A stretch of DNA of 64,000 bases from positions 9,911,951 through 9,975,950 of the forward strand of contig NC_059076.1 of NCBI RefSeq assembly GCF_020497125.1, in the 5' to 3' direction. The notes beneath the pieces were generated by a model. The model searched no databases and was not told where the DNA came from. It saw nothing but the letters and a program-made list of their open reading frames with translations. Position 1 is the first letter of the stretch. Every line of letters begins with the position of its first letter. This document shows positions 22,365 to 33,945 of this stretch, in pieces. The position numbers and the translations under genes were made by a program. Source of the DNA: Mauremys mutica (Eukaryota > Chordata > Testudines > Geoemydidae).

Positions 22365-22545
22365 ATTTGAACCAGGGACCTATCATTGTTGTAGCCTCAA
22401 CTGTGCATATACAAACTCTGTAAAGAGCCTGCAATCTAAATGCAGATGCCAAAGGGCCAGTGGAGAAAGACACAGTGTTATAAGATCACACAGAAGGATA
22501 GTGGCCAAGCCAGGAATAGGACCCTGTTCACTACCCTATTTATTA
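22365..22545 (-). repeat. Degenerate MIR/CORE-SINE copy, antisense
   Basis: The words AAGATCACACAGAAGGATAG, GTGGCCAAGCCAGG and AATAGGACCCTG match the antisense MIR order. Ends are approximate. Confidence 0.5.
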
Positions 22546-23303
22546 TAACAGGGCTTCTCGAGCAAAGGGACACTGCCATCTTATTCTTCCCAGGATGCTA
22601 AATGGAAGGGGGTGGGTAGAGACTCGAAGAGAGATGCCTGATGTGGTCCTGCTCTGGGGAAAAAGTTGAGACCCACTGCAGTACATACTATGAAACCTTT
22701 TGCATCCCTTAATCAGTTCCCAGCTTATGACCTAACTACCCTATGAACAGAATATTTTTTAATTCACATCTGCAAAAAATGTAATATTAAACCTTCAGTG
22801 GACAACCAATAATTTACACTGCTTTTTTTTTCCCTCCAGGATTTTAAATTTGTATCAAATAAAAGCCTTGTTTATTTTCTGATTATTCATTTCTACTATA
22901 TATATATATGATTAAAATAATGAATGGTTATTAATTTTTATCACTAAGACTATCATTACACCCACTCATATATTTTGATATTATTGCTAAAATTATCGCT
23001 AATGGTTTTAATAGGAGCTATTCTCCTGTGCTAATGAGACTACAAATCAAAGTATTAAACCAGATAGAAAGTCCAATTTTGGATTCCATTCTGAAACTTA
23101 CCAGTAATTCCTCCTGCAAAGTCACTACCAATGAAAGTTACTCTGGAGGATGATGAAGCAGGTCTGCTCCATGACATTTAACAACATTCATGCAGCAAGG
23201 CAGTTGTGGGGCTGGACAGGCAAAGTCCAAAGAGGGAGTAAAGGGAAGCAGAGATGAAGGAAGGGCGTTTCCAAAGCTCAGTGTTGGCCGAACTCTGTTC
23301 TCC
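22546..23303. other. Unassigned AT-rich stretch, possible conserved element
   Basis: No repeat family is recognised. The part 22900-23130 is AT-rich but of normal complexity and has ATTATCGCTAATGG and GTGCTAATGAGACTAC words of the kind seen in enhancers. That is only an impression. Confidence 0.35.
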
Positions 23304-23582
23304 TAGGAATGTCTACGTTGCAGCTGGAGATGAATCTCCCAGCCCGGAGAGACAGACTCGCACTAGCTGGGCTCAACGTAACACAGCAAGGATGGCAACA
23401 TGGATGTGGCGGCATGGGCGGCAGCTCAGACTTTCAGGCCTACCAAGTTGGGTGGGCTTGACACCCTAAGCTGCAATGTGCATGCTGCTATTTTTAGCGT
23501 GCTGGCTCAAGCCCCATTAGTGTGAGTCTGTCTACCGGGGCTGGGAAGCTGGCTCCCAGCTGCAGGATAGATGTGCCCCTTG
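23304..23582. mobile_element. Small DNA-transposon relic with long inverted ends
   Basis: The left end reads ATGTCTACGTTGCAGCTGG, then CTCCCAGCCCGG and AGACAGACTCGCACTAG. The right end, reverse-complemented, reads ACATCTATCCTGCAGCTGG, then TTCCCAGCCCCGG and AGACAGACTCACACTAA. This is an imperfect inverted repeat of about 65 bp. No coding capacity; no target duplication resolved. Confidence 0.62.
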
Positions 23583-24054
23583 AGCTCAAGGCAAGTTTTG
23601 CTGTTTACTTCTGCAGGAGCAAATTTAAGCCAGTGCTAAGCACTTTCAATCCCACCCCCCCAGAACGTCTGTATGAAGTATGTTACATAGCACATCCATT
23701 CTATAAGTGACATACATCCATTGAAGTCAATGGAGTTCTGCTGCTTCCACCAGGTGAGGCTTTTGCTCTGTTGCTGAACATGATTATGTCCCTTTTTCAC
23801 TATAGGGAGGCTGATGTCCTCTGAATCCCTTATGGAACACTTCTACAGGATGTCATAGGGACAGCGGGAACCAGGTTCTACAGAAATTACACCAGAAGAA
23901 TAAACAATGTAATAGGGAGTCCTTTCTCTGTGTTTGCTGAACCATACTATAGAATCTACAGCAGAGATGTAATTCTGTATTACAATCTACAGCATAGTAG
24001 TATCTCTATAACATTTTCACTTAAATTTCACAGCACATTTCTACAGCTGGCTAT
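23583..24054. other. Unassigned non-coding stretch
   Basis: No gene is seen. It contains one exact CCATTGAAGTCAATGG palindrome at 23718-23733, a word that recurs in this window. Confidence 0.4.
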
Positions 24055-24268
24055 AAGAAATCCCTTTCACATAGTGCATAGAACACTGCCCTGTAAATCA
24101 GGAGAACAGAGTTCTAGTCCCAGCTCTGTGAATGGCCTTGTGGGTAAATACCTTTGTTCCTTCTGCCTCAGTATCCCATTCTGTAAAATGGGGGCATACA
24201 CTACCCTCTTTATTAAAGTGCTTTGTGATCTTCTGATGCAAAGTGCTATATGAGAAGTAGCAATAATC
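24055..24268 (+). repeat. MIR/CORE-SINE copy
   Basis: It shows GAGTTCTAGTCCCAGCTCTG, then CTGCCTCAGTATCCC, CTGTAAAATGGGGGC and AAAGTGCTTTGTGATCTTC, the MIR series in sense orientation. Confidence 0.75.
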
Positions 24269-25302
24269 CCAATTATGAGCCAGAGCCTCACCTGAAGTAA
24301 ATAATCATGGCTTTCTTGAAGCTATGTGATTTACATCAGCTGAGGACTTGACCCGCTAAGTACAGGAATGCCTGTTCAAAGAAATGCTGATCCATCAGAA
24401 CCTATAAGTGCTGCACCTTGGCCGGAAGGGTCCCTGCTAAAGGAAACAAAGAACTCAGTGTATTCACTTTGCAGCACCCCCTAACCCTGAAGAGTGAGAG
24501 ATGGAGTCACAAATAGAGCCCACATCCTTACCCATGGGAGGAAATTCACCCCTGTGAAAAGGCTAGTGCAAAACTGATGCCCCATTTAAGTTCCACTTAA
24601 CTCCTCAAAATAGGGGTGGAGTGGGACATAAGCGATGCACAGACCTTGCAGCAGGCTCTCTTCACAGGGGTGAATTTATTTTACAGCAATTATGCTACTG
24701 GCATGGCTTGAGGTCAGACAAGCTGACACTTCCTGAGCTAAAGGAATGGTGAGTTTCTGGCACCAATTTCATTCATACCTTTGCAATGCTATTCATTTAA
24801 AGGTACTCTATGAAAACGATAGCCAATGAGTTTCATGGATGAGGGGGCTAAAGTTAGTCTTCTGTGTCCATATTTAGGCATCTAAATACATTTGCCCAGA
24901 ATTTCGAAAGTGCTGACCACTTCTGCAGGTATCCTCGGCTAGTAAGTTCTCGGCACAATTGAAAATGAAACCAGACTATTAAGGAGTGTAAATATCGATT
25001 TAGAAGCCTAACTTCAAGCTCTTATTTTTGACAGTCTTCACCTAGATGCATGTTTTTCCCCATAGCTCCTGTGGTTTTTAATAGCACCAAGGTTTTCATT
25101 TTTTTTAATCTGATCACATTATTAAAGAGCTCTACTCAAATAGGAGAGTTAGGTAGTAGCCATGATTATGCATATTAGGCTTTAGTGATTTCTGATTAAA
25201 TGACTGGATTTAGCTAGAGTGAGTAAAATATCATGTTTTCATTGTATTTATGAAGCACAAAACATTTGGGATACTCACCTAGTCTTTCCTGGATTTCTAC
25301 TC
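24269..25302. other. Unassigned stretch with a fold-back fragment
   Basis: No gene is seen. About 24880-25020 contains AGAATTTCGAAAGTGCTGAC and related words of the TTTTCAAAAGTGC fold-back family. The rest is unassigned. Confidence 0.4.
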
Positions 25303-25538
25303 TTTAGGTTGGATATTAGGAAAAACTTTTTCACTAGTAGGGTGATGAAGAACTGGAATGGGTTACCTAGGGAGGTGGTGGAATCTCCTTCCTTAGAGGT
25401 TTTTAAGGTCAGGCTTGACAAAGCCCTGGCTGGGATGACTTAGTTGGGTTTGGTCCTGCTTTGAGCAGGGGGTTGGACTAGATGACCTCCTGAGGTCCCT
25501 TCCAACCCTGAGATTCTATGATTCTATGATTCTATGAA
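25303..25538 (+). mobile_element. CR1: CR1 LINE, 3'-end copy
   Basis: It is a 5'-truncated CR1 of about 235 bp. The last 46 codons of ORF2 are readable ([20 protein letters not shown] and then [15 protein letters not shown]) and end with TAG. The 3' UTR holds GGTTGGACTAGATGACCTCC and GGTCCCTTCCAACCCTG, followed by three ATTCTATG octamers. It belongs to the same subfamily as the copies at 53244 and 56643. Confidence 0.92.
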
Positions 25539-26583
25539 AAGTCAAAATATAGGTGACTGAAATGGACTTGAAACAAACAATGGCTTACCTTTAAAAATGT
25601 ATGCTCAGGATAACCTTTCTTAAGAGTCAGAATCTGGAATAACCTTAGAAGCTGCACATTATTCTAGATAAAAGGCAAAGTTTTTTTAACTGTATAAACT
25701 TGGTTTTTTCCAAACGCTTTACTTGTTTTCCAGCATGGAAATGGGAGAATGTCTATTGACCAAAATGGGCTTTGGATCAGGTTTTTCAAATTGTTTTTCA
25801 GAGTCAAAAATTACTCCAGAAAACATTTGCAACATGCAAAAAATTCAAGATTCTTGAAAATTAAAGAGTTTTGCAAAATTATGGAGAATTTCACACACAT
25901 AATGGGAAATTTGCTGTGCAAAACTGTATGGGCTTGCTTCACTGAGATTTATTCAGACAACGAATTGCTTTCCAATCGGAGAAGGCTTAGGGTTTCCAGT
26001 TTTCACTTTGGGTTTGATATTCAAACGAAAGCAAAAACTGAAAGGAAAACTGAAGTGAAATTGTTGAGTTTAGTCTGGTGTCAAGTTGAAAGCATGAGCA
26101 ATGATGAATTTACCATGGTTCTGATACAAAATCAGGTTGGTTTGAAAGTCGGACCATGATAATGTGAAAGATTAATGGTCTGAGTTCTCTTTTTCTGTGT
26201 GGCTCTTTTACATCACCATAACCATGCAAAGGGAGAGGAAATAACACCTGGGGAATACCCCATCCATAACAGTGTTTCCAGCTGCTGGAGTGGCTCCCTG
26301 CCAATGGGTTTTTCACCCCTGGAGCAGGGCTGAGCCATCATTGGAGAGGGCACAGTTGGAGGACACTGCACTGCAGGTAGTTTCACTGTTGGGGATGGCC
26401 CCAAAGAGACCATTGCTGCCAGGCTGCTCTAATCTAGCCTAGGAGCTGGAGGGGAATATTTGGGACAGCTTAAAGTCATAATTGCTTCCCCATCTGCCTT
26501 CCATTCCTTCATCAATTGTATCAGAGAATCATAGTCAATGAGTTTTGCAAGACTTTAAGAAACCTTTTTGATTTACTTGGGGT
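25539..26583. other. Unassigned AT-rich stretch
   Basis: Part of it (about 25690-26130) is rich in TTTTCAAATTG and GAAAATTAAAG words and may be an AT-rich repeat relic. The 136-codon frame at 25749-26159 is low in complexity and has no recognisable domain. Confidence 0.4.
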
Positions 26584-26671
26584 TCATAGAATTATAGAAT
26601 CATGGAATATCAAGGTTGGAAGGGACCTCAGGAGGTCATCTAGTCCAACCCCCTGCTCAAAGCAGGACCAA
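26584..26671 (-). mobile_element. CR1: CR1 3'-end stub, left arm of a head-to-head pair
   Basis: Reading on the minus strand it is CR1 3' UTR: TTGGTCCTGCTTTGAGCAGG, GGTTGGACTAGATGACCTCC, then octamer-like tail. It abuts an opposite copy with a spacer of about 8 bp. Confidence 0.85.
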
Positions 26672-26679
26672 TCCCCCAG

Positions 26680-26767
26680 GTTTGGTCCTGCTTTGAGCAA
26701 GGGGTTGGATTAGATGACCTCCTGAGATCTCTTCCAACCCTAATCTTTTGTGATTATATGATTCTAA
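26680..26767 (+). mobile_element. CR1: CR1 3'-end stub, right arm of a head-to-head pair
   Basis: TTTGGTCCTGCTTTGAGCAA, GGTTGGATTAGATGACC and CTTCCAACCC match the left arm inverted, ending in a degenerate GATTATATGATTCTA tail. Both arms start at the same internal point of the CR1 3' UTR. Confidence 0.85.
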
Positions 26768-27894
26768 ACCTACTATGTGGACATAACTTGTAATGGGACC
26801 TAAAGCCAGGCCAGGTTCACTTGCTTTCTTTCTTTTCTTAATTGGGAACATTTCATCCAGCTCTAGTTAAAACGCCATTAATTTTTGCAAAGCTGTCAGT
26901 TGTCACAGTGGATACTGCGGGAATGAGCATTGTTAGTTTTGCACAAAGCTCTCGTCATTAGGGGTGTAAGCAACCTAGCTGGGAAATTCTTTAGCACAGC
27001 CTTCTTATTCCTAGGATTCCTTCTAAGAGTTGAAATCCCTGCTTTAACATTTAAGAGTATTGCAAACTGTGCTTTGCTCCCACTGACAAAGGGAGTTCAG
27101 ATACCCAATTTAAACTCTTCACTGCCCATGCTCCCCTTGCTCTTATAAGACCCAGGACAGCTGGGCAGGGTCTGGGGGAGACAGTTCATAATTGGATGAA
27201 GCACTCCTTGTACATCTGGCCAAATAACATGTCCTAGGAATTGCAGGACAACACTGGAGTTTGTGTTTTAATTGGAGCCTTTTGGCTGCAATATTCACTA
27301 ATGTGTGTGTAGCGGGGAAACCACAACCTACTGTCTGAGGAGAAGGGTGCTTGTGCTCTGGTGGTTAGCGTACTGACTGGAAATAAAGAAATGTGGCTTC
27401 TGTTCTTGTGTCTGCCACTGACTCACTATTGTAACTCGAGGTAATATCACATTAGCTGAGCTATGCAAACATGGTGGCTTAAAGGTAGGCACCTAAATCC
27501 ACACTTAGGCCTCTGAATAACTGTCCTTCTTTTGAAAAAAAGATGCTGTGAGACCACCCATAATCCCCGTAGACAGTGCTAGGGTGTCACTCTAGTGCGG
27601 TGGCTTCTTAGTCATGCCTGTAAGCTGCTGGACTGACTCAACACAGATGCTCATCAACGGTTTACTACACCTTATAACCTGAAACTCAGAGAAGTCAACA
27701 GCGTAAGCCAAAAGAATAGCCCTTCAGCCTGAGGTTCAACTCAGTCCTATGACCCTTGGCACGACACCTTTCTTTTCAAAGAGAAAAGATCCCTTTTTTT
27801 TCTCGCCCAAGTATCCAATGTGGTGTTCTTCCCTTGAGTCTGTGGCACTGAACTGCTACCTGCAGGTGGGGGAACTCATCAGTGTTACAATCTA
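26768..27894. other. Unassigned stretch with a MIR fragment
   Basis: No gene is seen. About 27350-27450 has TGTGCTCTGGTGGTTAGCG and CTGCCACTGACTCACT, which fits a sense MIR fragment. About 27478-27535 holds a small fold-back family fragment. Confidence 0.4.
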
Positions 27895-28085
27895 TATTAC
27901 TGCAGCAATGGGGACCTTGCAATCATTAATACAAATTAGCCTTGCAATGCCCCTGTGAGGCAGAGAGGTATTCCCTACCATGCCAAATGAAGGCACAGGG
28001 CCCCAAATCGCCCAGGGCCCCAAATCGCTCAGTCAGGAACTTCAGCCACATCTGCTGAGTTCCAGCCTAGCACGGTAGCTACAGC
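27895..28085 (-). repeat. Degenerate MIR/CORE-SINE copy, antisense
   Basis: GCAATGCCCCTGTGAGGCAG, AGAGGTATTCCCTACCATG and GAAGGCACAGGGCCC match the antisense MIR order. A short GGGCCCCAAATCGC unit is duplicated in tandem within it (near 28000-28030). Confidence 0.5.
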
Positions 28086-29266
28086 CCCACATTAGGTAAG
28101 TCCTTTTTAGAACCTCCCAGCACTAGATTCATGGATGCATATTTTCAGATTCACATGACTCTGTGAGAAATGCTAATTGAGACAGACTCTTAAACCATGT
28201 TGCCTTTAATATTACATTATGTAACTCTTTTGCATTACCATTAGAAAAGAGCTATTGAAAGCTATATGAGCCAGCGGGGGGAGAAAAATTACACATGCAT
28301 TTTCTCTTTGACCTCGGTAAATGAAGTATTCTTCAATTTTGGTTACATGAACATCTTTAAAACTGTTTTACGTGAGGCCACAAGTCTTCTTTCCAACAGA
28401 GTATTTCCTGTTTGAATACCAACAGCTCCCTCTCTCTGTTTTGGCGTGAGTTAGCAGCAGAAGGTATCTGTTACATGTAGCAGATTGAGTTATTCTTCTG
28501 TTTCCTCTTCAGCAAAATCTGTGCCCAGCAGCTATTTATGTTGTTGCTTCTGATATGGATTAACTACTTGATTAGTTTTAGTAATTCCTTTTCTGGGGGG
28601 AGGAAGGTGCTAAAAGGTATGATTTGATTATTATTACAAATTCCAGATTATGAATGAAACCACTATTTAAAAAGGGAAAAGGGAACAGAATCGTTGCATT
28701 AGCTAAAGAGACTAAGGTATTTTCTGTTGAAAGGCAGCTTTGAACACCCTGTGAATTACTGTCACACTGAACATGTCTCTGGGGATTTGAAAGTTTTATA
28801 TCCTTTTGCAAAGTGCCACTATTGTCTGCGTAACAAATGTGAACTGAACTGTTCTGTTAAAAGTAAGTCATGCACACTTAAGAACATAATAGTAGCTTAG
28901 CATTAACAATGCTTCTGTATTCAATTCAGCAAACTGTTATTGTAGTGGAACTGAAGCTAGAGCAAACTGTTTGCTTTGTGATGAACAGCCAGCCTCCTTC
29001 CCCCTTCCCCCCACCAAAAAGCTCATGATATTAAAGGCACACTATTAAGATTTCCTAGATACTGACTGACCTTGACACTTGTCCCATGATAGAGGTCTTG
29101 ATAATAATGCCAGCAATAGCATCACTGCATATAGTGCTTTAGTATTTTTCAAAGGTCTTATTTTAATGATGCATTATTTTTCATCTGATCTGTGCTTCGG
29201 TGAAAAATACGAAAGGCCCCTGGCCTAACTCGTACGTATTTTACTCTGCTCAAAACACTGAATGTA
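28086..29266. other. Unassigned AT-rich stretch, about 1.2 kb
   Basis: No gene and no repeat family is recognised. It could be ordinary intergenic or intronic DNA. Confidence 0.45.
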
Positions 29267-29274
29267 TTTTCAGT

Positions 29275-29514
29275 CAGGGCCGGCTCCAGGGTTTTTGCTG
29301 CCCCAAGCAGCCAAAAAAAAAAAGCCGCGATCGTGATCTGCAGCTCTACCGCCGTCGTTTCAGTCTTCGGCGGCAATTCGGCGGCTGGTCCTTCGCTCCA
29401 AGAGGGACCGAGGGACCCACTGCCGAATTGCCGCCGAAGAGCCGGACATGCTGCCCCTCACCGTTGGCCGCCCCAAGCACCTGCTTGCTGGGATGGTGCC
29501 TAGAGCCTGCCCTG
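29275..29514. mobile_element. 240-bp hAT-like miniature element with perfect 8-bp duplication
   Basis: Ends CAGGGCCGGCTCCAGG and CCTAGAGCCTGCCCTG are inverted repeats of the hAT CAGGG type. TTTTCAGT flanks both sides (29267-29274 and 29515-29522), an exact 8-bp target duplication as hAT transposases make. The GC-rich interior is itself palindromic (GCGGCAATTCGGCGG versus GCCGAATTGCCGCCG). No transposase is encoded. The 122-codon frame across it is incidental. Confidence 0.85.
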
Positions 29515-29683
29515 TTTTCAGTTAAGCCTACGCTGGCATTTTCTCAGGGCAATCTGAGGTTCAAGTAGTCCAGATTCCTTCGTATAAAATATCTGCCTGT
29601 GTAGGACAGCTTTCTAAAATACTGTTCCTAAACACTATGGCTTACCACAGTGTTACTGAAGTATTTGAGTCCATTACTGTACA

Positions 29684-29987
29684 CTGGGGTAGGCAACCTA
29701 TGGCACGCAGGCGGCACGCAAGCTGATTTTCAGTGGCACTCACACTGCCCGGGTCCTGGCCACCAGTCCGGGGGGCTCTGCATTTTAATTTAGTTTTAAA
29801 TGAATCTTCTTAAACATTTTAAAAATCTTATTTACTTTACATACAACACTAGTTTAGTTATATATTATAGACTTATAGAAAGAGACCTTCTAAAAACGTT
29901 AAAATGTATGACTGGCATGTGAAACCTTAAATCAGAGTGAATAAATGAAGACTCGGCACACCACTTCTGAAAGGTTGCCTACCCCTG
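29684..29987. mobile_element. hAT-like miniature element, about 300 bp
   Basis: The left end is CTGGGGTAGGCAACCTATGG and the right end, reverse-complemented, is CAGGGGTAGGCAACC. Next to the ends are GGCACGC and CGGCACACC words. CTGTACAC (29677-29684) and CTGTAGAC (29988-29995) flank it as an 8-bp duplication with one mismatch. The centre is AT-rich and non-coding. Confidence 0.7.
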
Positions 29988-30013
29988 CTGTAGACCATTG
30001 TATTACTTATTAA

Positions 30014-30145
30014 TTGCATCCGAAGAAGTGGGTATTCACCCACGAAAGCTCATGCTGCAAAACGTTTGTTAGTCTATAAGGTGCCACAGGATTCTTTGCT
30101 GCTTCTACAGAACCAGACTAACACGGCTACCCCTCTGATACTTGA
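30014..30145. repeat. Fold-back repeat, GTTAGTCTATAAGGTGCCACA family
   Basis: It begins ATCCGAAGAAGTGGGTATTC, continues with CACGAAAGCTCATGC and GTTAGTCTATAAGGTGCCAC and ends with CCAGACTAACACGGCTACCC. It matches, in reverse, the copy at 52861-52962. Confidence 0.7.
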
Positions 30146-30328
30146 CTTATTAATGAGTACAATTTAAACATTTTGTAACTGTAATATTCATTATAGTTTA
30201 TCTTCAATAACTGCATATGCTATAATGGCTTTGATAACTTCCTGGACAATACAGCAGCCAGAATTAGTTTCTCTAGAACTAATGGATAACTATAGGACCG
30301 GATTCTGATATTCTTACTTACATACAAT

Positions 30329-30763
30329 AGAGCTGGGTTGGAAATGGTTTAGTCATCCTGCAAACTTTTGAGATTTTGAAAAATGTCTCCAAATTGTCTC
30401 AAAAAATTAATTTCCAAAATTTTCATTAACTGCAAAGCTGAAAAAAATTGGTCAATCATTTCAAAAGTTTTTGTTGACTCTTTTTGGGATTTGTTTTTTG
30501 TTTGTTTGTTTGTTTTGTTTTGTTTTTTTACTATAATAAGCTGAGTTTAGAAAAAAAAGTCATCATTTCAAACTACTAATTTTCATTTCAAAACTGTCAA
30601 AACAAAATGTTGGGACAATTTTGATCTTCTTTTCCCAAAAGTTTTTTGAGTTGAAAAAATTGTTCGAGCTGATCTTTCCCTGGAAATAGTTTTGGTTTTG
30701 ATAAATTTGAAATTTTCCAATGAAAAAATGTTTTGTCAAAATATCCCCAACCAGCTCTAGTGA
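30329..30763. repeat. AT-rich TIR element with AGAGCTGGGTTGG ends
   Basis: The left end AGAGCTGGGTTGG and the right end CCAACCAGCTCT are inverted. The interior is a series of TTTGAAAA, TTTTCAAA and AAAATGTTTTG words plus a (TTTG)n tract near 30489-30528. Likely relatives lie at 54785-55205 and 58691-59043. Its class is unknown to me. Confidence 0.55.
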
Positions 30764-31085
30764 TAAATGTGTCTTACTCCATGAGTGCTCCCATTGATTT
30801 CACTGATGAGGTCAGGTGTTCACCTTGAGCACCGAATCTGGCTTTTGGTGTTCTTTTGACTTATTATAGGGTTTGCAAATCACATGCGTGTATGTTCTTT
30901 TTTAAAAACATGTGTGCTAGCTCCAGTAACAAGAAACAAAAGAGATGATAATGCTACAGAGCACAGTAGCAAGAAATAGTGATCTTATTATGCTAGTCAA
31001 CATACTGTAGCAGGGGTGGACTGTGTCTCCACTAAGGCTCCACCCGTTCCCACCAGGAGGGGACACTGTAGAGCATCATGGAATT

Positions 31086-31600
31086 GTGGCATAGATGTTC
31101 AAAGCTATTCGGGTGCCTAAATATGAAGGGAAGCACCCAGTGTTGTGGTGTACCATCCGTCCCCCACCTCCTGAAAAAAAATCACCTAGGCACTTAATTC
31201 TCATTGAAATCTATGGAAGGTAGGAGTCTAGGCAGTTTTGAAAATCTCATTAGGTACCTGTCTGTATCCCTAGGTGCCTAAATACCTTATAAATCTAGCC
31301 CTAGGTCTCACAGAGTCAATGGGACTTATGCTTCTGAATGCCTAAGGCCCTTTCAAAATTAGGACTTAATTGTCTAAGTCACTTACGCCTCACAATGCTG
31401 GGTGAAGCAATACTTAAATACTTTTAAAAATCCTGGCCTACAGGCCAAAGTCAGTGACTTACACCTAGTGCAGCCCATTTACTTCTATGGGATTAATGGA
31501 ATATAAGTCAATGGATAATTTGTGTGGGATTTTCAAAAGACCCAACGGTGTCTTCATTAGGTACCTACTAATCTTTTAAAATCTGGCCCTACATGACTGA
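31086..31600. repeat. Tract of TTTTCAAAAGTGCCTAAGT fold-back repeats
   Basis: Repeated units contain GTGCCTAAATATG, ACTTAATTCTCATTGAAATC, GCAGTTTTGAAAATCTC, TTAGGTACCTGTCTG and GATTTTCAAAAGACCC. At least three imperfect units in both orientations are present. It is non-coding. Confidence 0.5.
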
Positions 31601-32300
31601 GGAACACAAGAACCATTGACTTTCAAAGGGACTTGTACTCCTTAGGTGCATTTGCAATTCCCATTCTTTAACCCTATGAGTCCAAAATTTTGACCCAAAT
31701 TCATCAAAACAGATTTTTATTTTATTGTATTGAGTATGGGGATTTGTTTTTTAGCTAAGCACACTTGCCTTTTTCAGGGTGCAGGTGCCAACCAGACTGG
31801 TTTAAACAGTAGGAAGCCAGACAAACAGTACTTTATTAACCACTTTGTGAGGCTAGCTGAACCATTACTTTTCTACCTGGTTGTAAAAAAAAACAATGTT
31901 GCTTTTATGGCTAAATTAGTGGTGAACACTTGTATTGCTTTTCTTTGCAAAATAAAATGTAGATTTATTTCCTTTCTGCTTCAGTATAAAATAGCGTTGG
32001 TAGCTAAAGCGGTTGCATGAGGCTGAATGTATTTTTCAGAGTAAAATGCACAGAGTCCAATTCCAACATGTACTATGGGAGGCAGATACTATGATGATGC
32101 AGATTAGATAAATACCTCACCAGTCAGACAGGGTAGATAGACAGAAGTTGGGTTATGTTTCCTGGATTGTATTGCCAAGCCCACTCAGTCTACAGTAAAT
32201 AAGGATTCCCATTGTCCTCAACATGTGCCTTAGCGTTCCATTCAGGAAGTGCTGCTACTTGTGGTGTTCCTGGTGTATGTAGGCAAGCCAGGAACGGAGG
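31601..32300. other. Unassigned non-coding stretch
   Basis: Nothing is recognised. The 96-codon frame at 31730-32020 has no domain I know. Confidence 0.4.
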
Positions 32301-32430
32301 CTAGGGGTGGGATGACCAGACAGCAAATGTGAAAAATCGGGATGGGGTGGGGGATAATAGGACCCTATATAAGAAACAGACCCAAAAATCAGGACTGTCC
32401 CTATAAAATCGGGACATCTGGTCACCCTAG
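32301..32430 (+). mobile_element. Small TIR element, GGGTGACCAGA family, degraded left end
   Basis: The right end TCTGGTCACCCTAG is intact; the left end is altered to GGGATGACCAGA. The interior shares GTGAAAAATCGGGA, CTATATAAGAAA and CTATAAAATCGGGACA with the copy at 45449-45574 on the same strand. Confidence 0.7.
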
Positions 32431-32459
32431 CTAGGGGGCATTCGCATTCCTGCTTCAGC

Positions 32460-32518
32460 ACCAGAGAATGGACTAGATGACCTCTTGAGATCCCTTCCAG
32501 TCCTACATGTCTGTGATG
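32460..32518 (+). mobile_element. CR1: CR1 3'-end stub
   Basis: GGACTAGATGACCTCTTGAG and ATCCCTTCCAGTCCTA are the CR1 terminal UTR words. The tail has degenerated to TGTCTGTGATG. Only about 55 bp remain. Confidence 0.7.
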
Positions 32519-33740
32519 CACCTGTGATATGTTTCTATCTGTTGAATGAATGCTAACTAGGGCCAAATTCTCATCTTGGCTGTGGTTTTGTAACTGAGCA
32601 AATGATGGAAAAGAAAGGAGATAAGGCCACTCCTCAAGGTGTTCCCTTGACATCTGTGGTGAAAGATGGTACAGTGAGTTGAACCCAGTTGAGGCGAAAT
32701 GGAACAAATGGTCTGAGTGTAAGAGCAACACACATGGGAGTGAGGATGTGCCCAAGGACTGTTGTAAGAGAACCTCCCAACCAGCACTGCTATAACCATC
32801 AGCATTCTGTTTATACACACGTAGTTGTGGGTTACTGCAGGTGTTAAACGGTGTAAAGAAATCCCTGTTCTGAATTAAACAGAATAGCTGCTGGATCTCG
32901 TCAGCACTGAAAAGTTTAGGAAAGTCACAAGTGAAACACTTGTTTAGACATTTTCCTGTGACTCATTCCCCATGGGGAATGGGAGTGTCTCTGTCACCAG
33001 TAACTTCTTCTCCTAGATCCCATCTGTGTCCTCCTTTTCCAGAGAACTTCATAATCAAATAGAAAGTCAGCAATACCTCTCCATCTCTGAGCACCAGATG
33101 GTTGAGGGGTACGATGCTCACCTGAGGTGTGTGAAAGGTATCTAGATAGATAGATGCAATTGGTGACTCTACAATAAAGTTTTCTCATCTTAAAGCAGAG
33201 TCTTGAATAATTTCCTGAATTTTATCCCCCGCGGGTGCAGCATTAGACCAAGGTCAATGAGGGAAGCCTTAGGGGACAACAGCTGGCAGCCACCATCACC
33301 ATCACTCAGTGGCAGAGCCATCACTAGTTACCAATGTCAGGCCCTCTCCACTCATCAGCAGGGTCTAGTGTACAGACAGCATATGTGACACCAGCAGCCA
33401 CTGTCCTCAGCCACTGCTCAGCCAGGATCACTGTAAAAGACACCACCATGACAGTTGCGGGGACCAAGGCAAGAGCAGCAAGTGCTGGCCCCTTCCACGA
33501 GATCTTGCAGCCACTTCTCTCCATCCAGAATCATGGACTGTGAGAGAAGTCAGAGAGGGGCTTTGATCACCTCCCTTCCTCACACATCCAGGAGTGCCTT
33601 CATTGGCTGAGCACTGAACTACAGCCAGCAGGGGGAAGCAGAGGACACCATGGCTAATACAGTCACCAGCCTCCCCAGTGAGGCCTGGCCTCATGGACAC
33701 CATATGGAGGCAGCTGCTGGTTGTTACCCCTGATCAAAGG
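32519..33740. other. Unassigned stretch upstream of CR1 copy B
   Basis: No host gene is seen. The portion from about 33230 may include the degraded start of CR1 copy B ORF1, but I cannot align it. Open frames such as 32255-32818 (minus, 187 codons) run across the TIR element and CR1 stub and are incidental. Confidence 0.35.
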
Positions 33741-33945
33741 TGCCACTAACCGTCGTGGCCAGATGCTGGGTTTATGTCGGCGGGGGAAGTACGTGATGGA
33801 TTATGGTCATCTCACATCCAGTTCTGAGGAATGCGTCTAATTCTGAGCTCTTTCCATGGCTACGTGTATGTGGCATCTATGAAGGGAGAAGGATGTTCTC
33901 AGGAGCTGGGGATGGGCAACCTCCAGTTGTGATGATCAGATAAAT

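Noticed and set aside
21905..22560. GC-rich stretch considered as a CpG-island promoter
   Set aside because: It is explained as the U3-R-U5 body of an LTR-like element followed by a MIR fragment.
32255..32818. 187-codon open frame on the minus strand
   Set aside because: It runs through a TIR element and a CR1 stub; the residues encoded there are repeat sequence read backwards.
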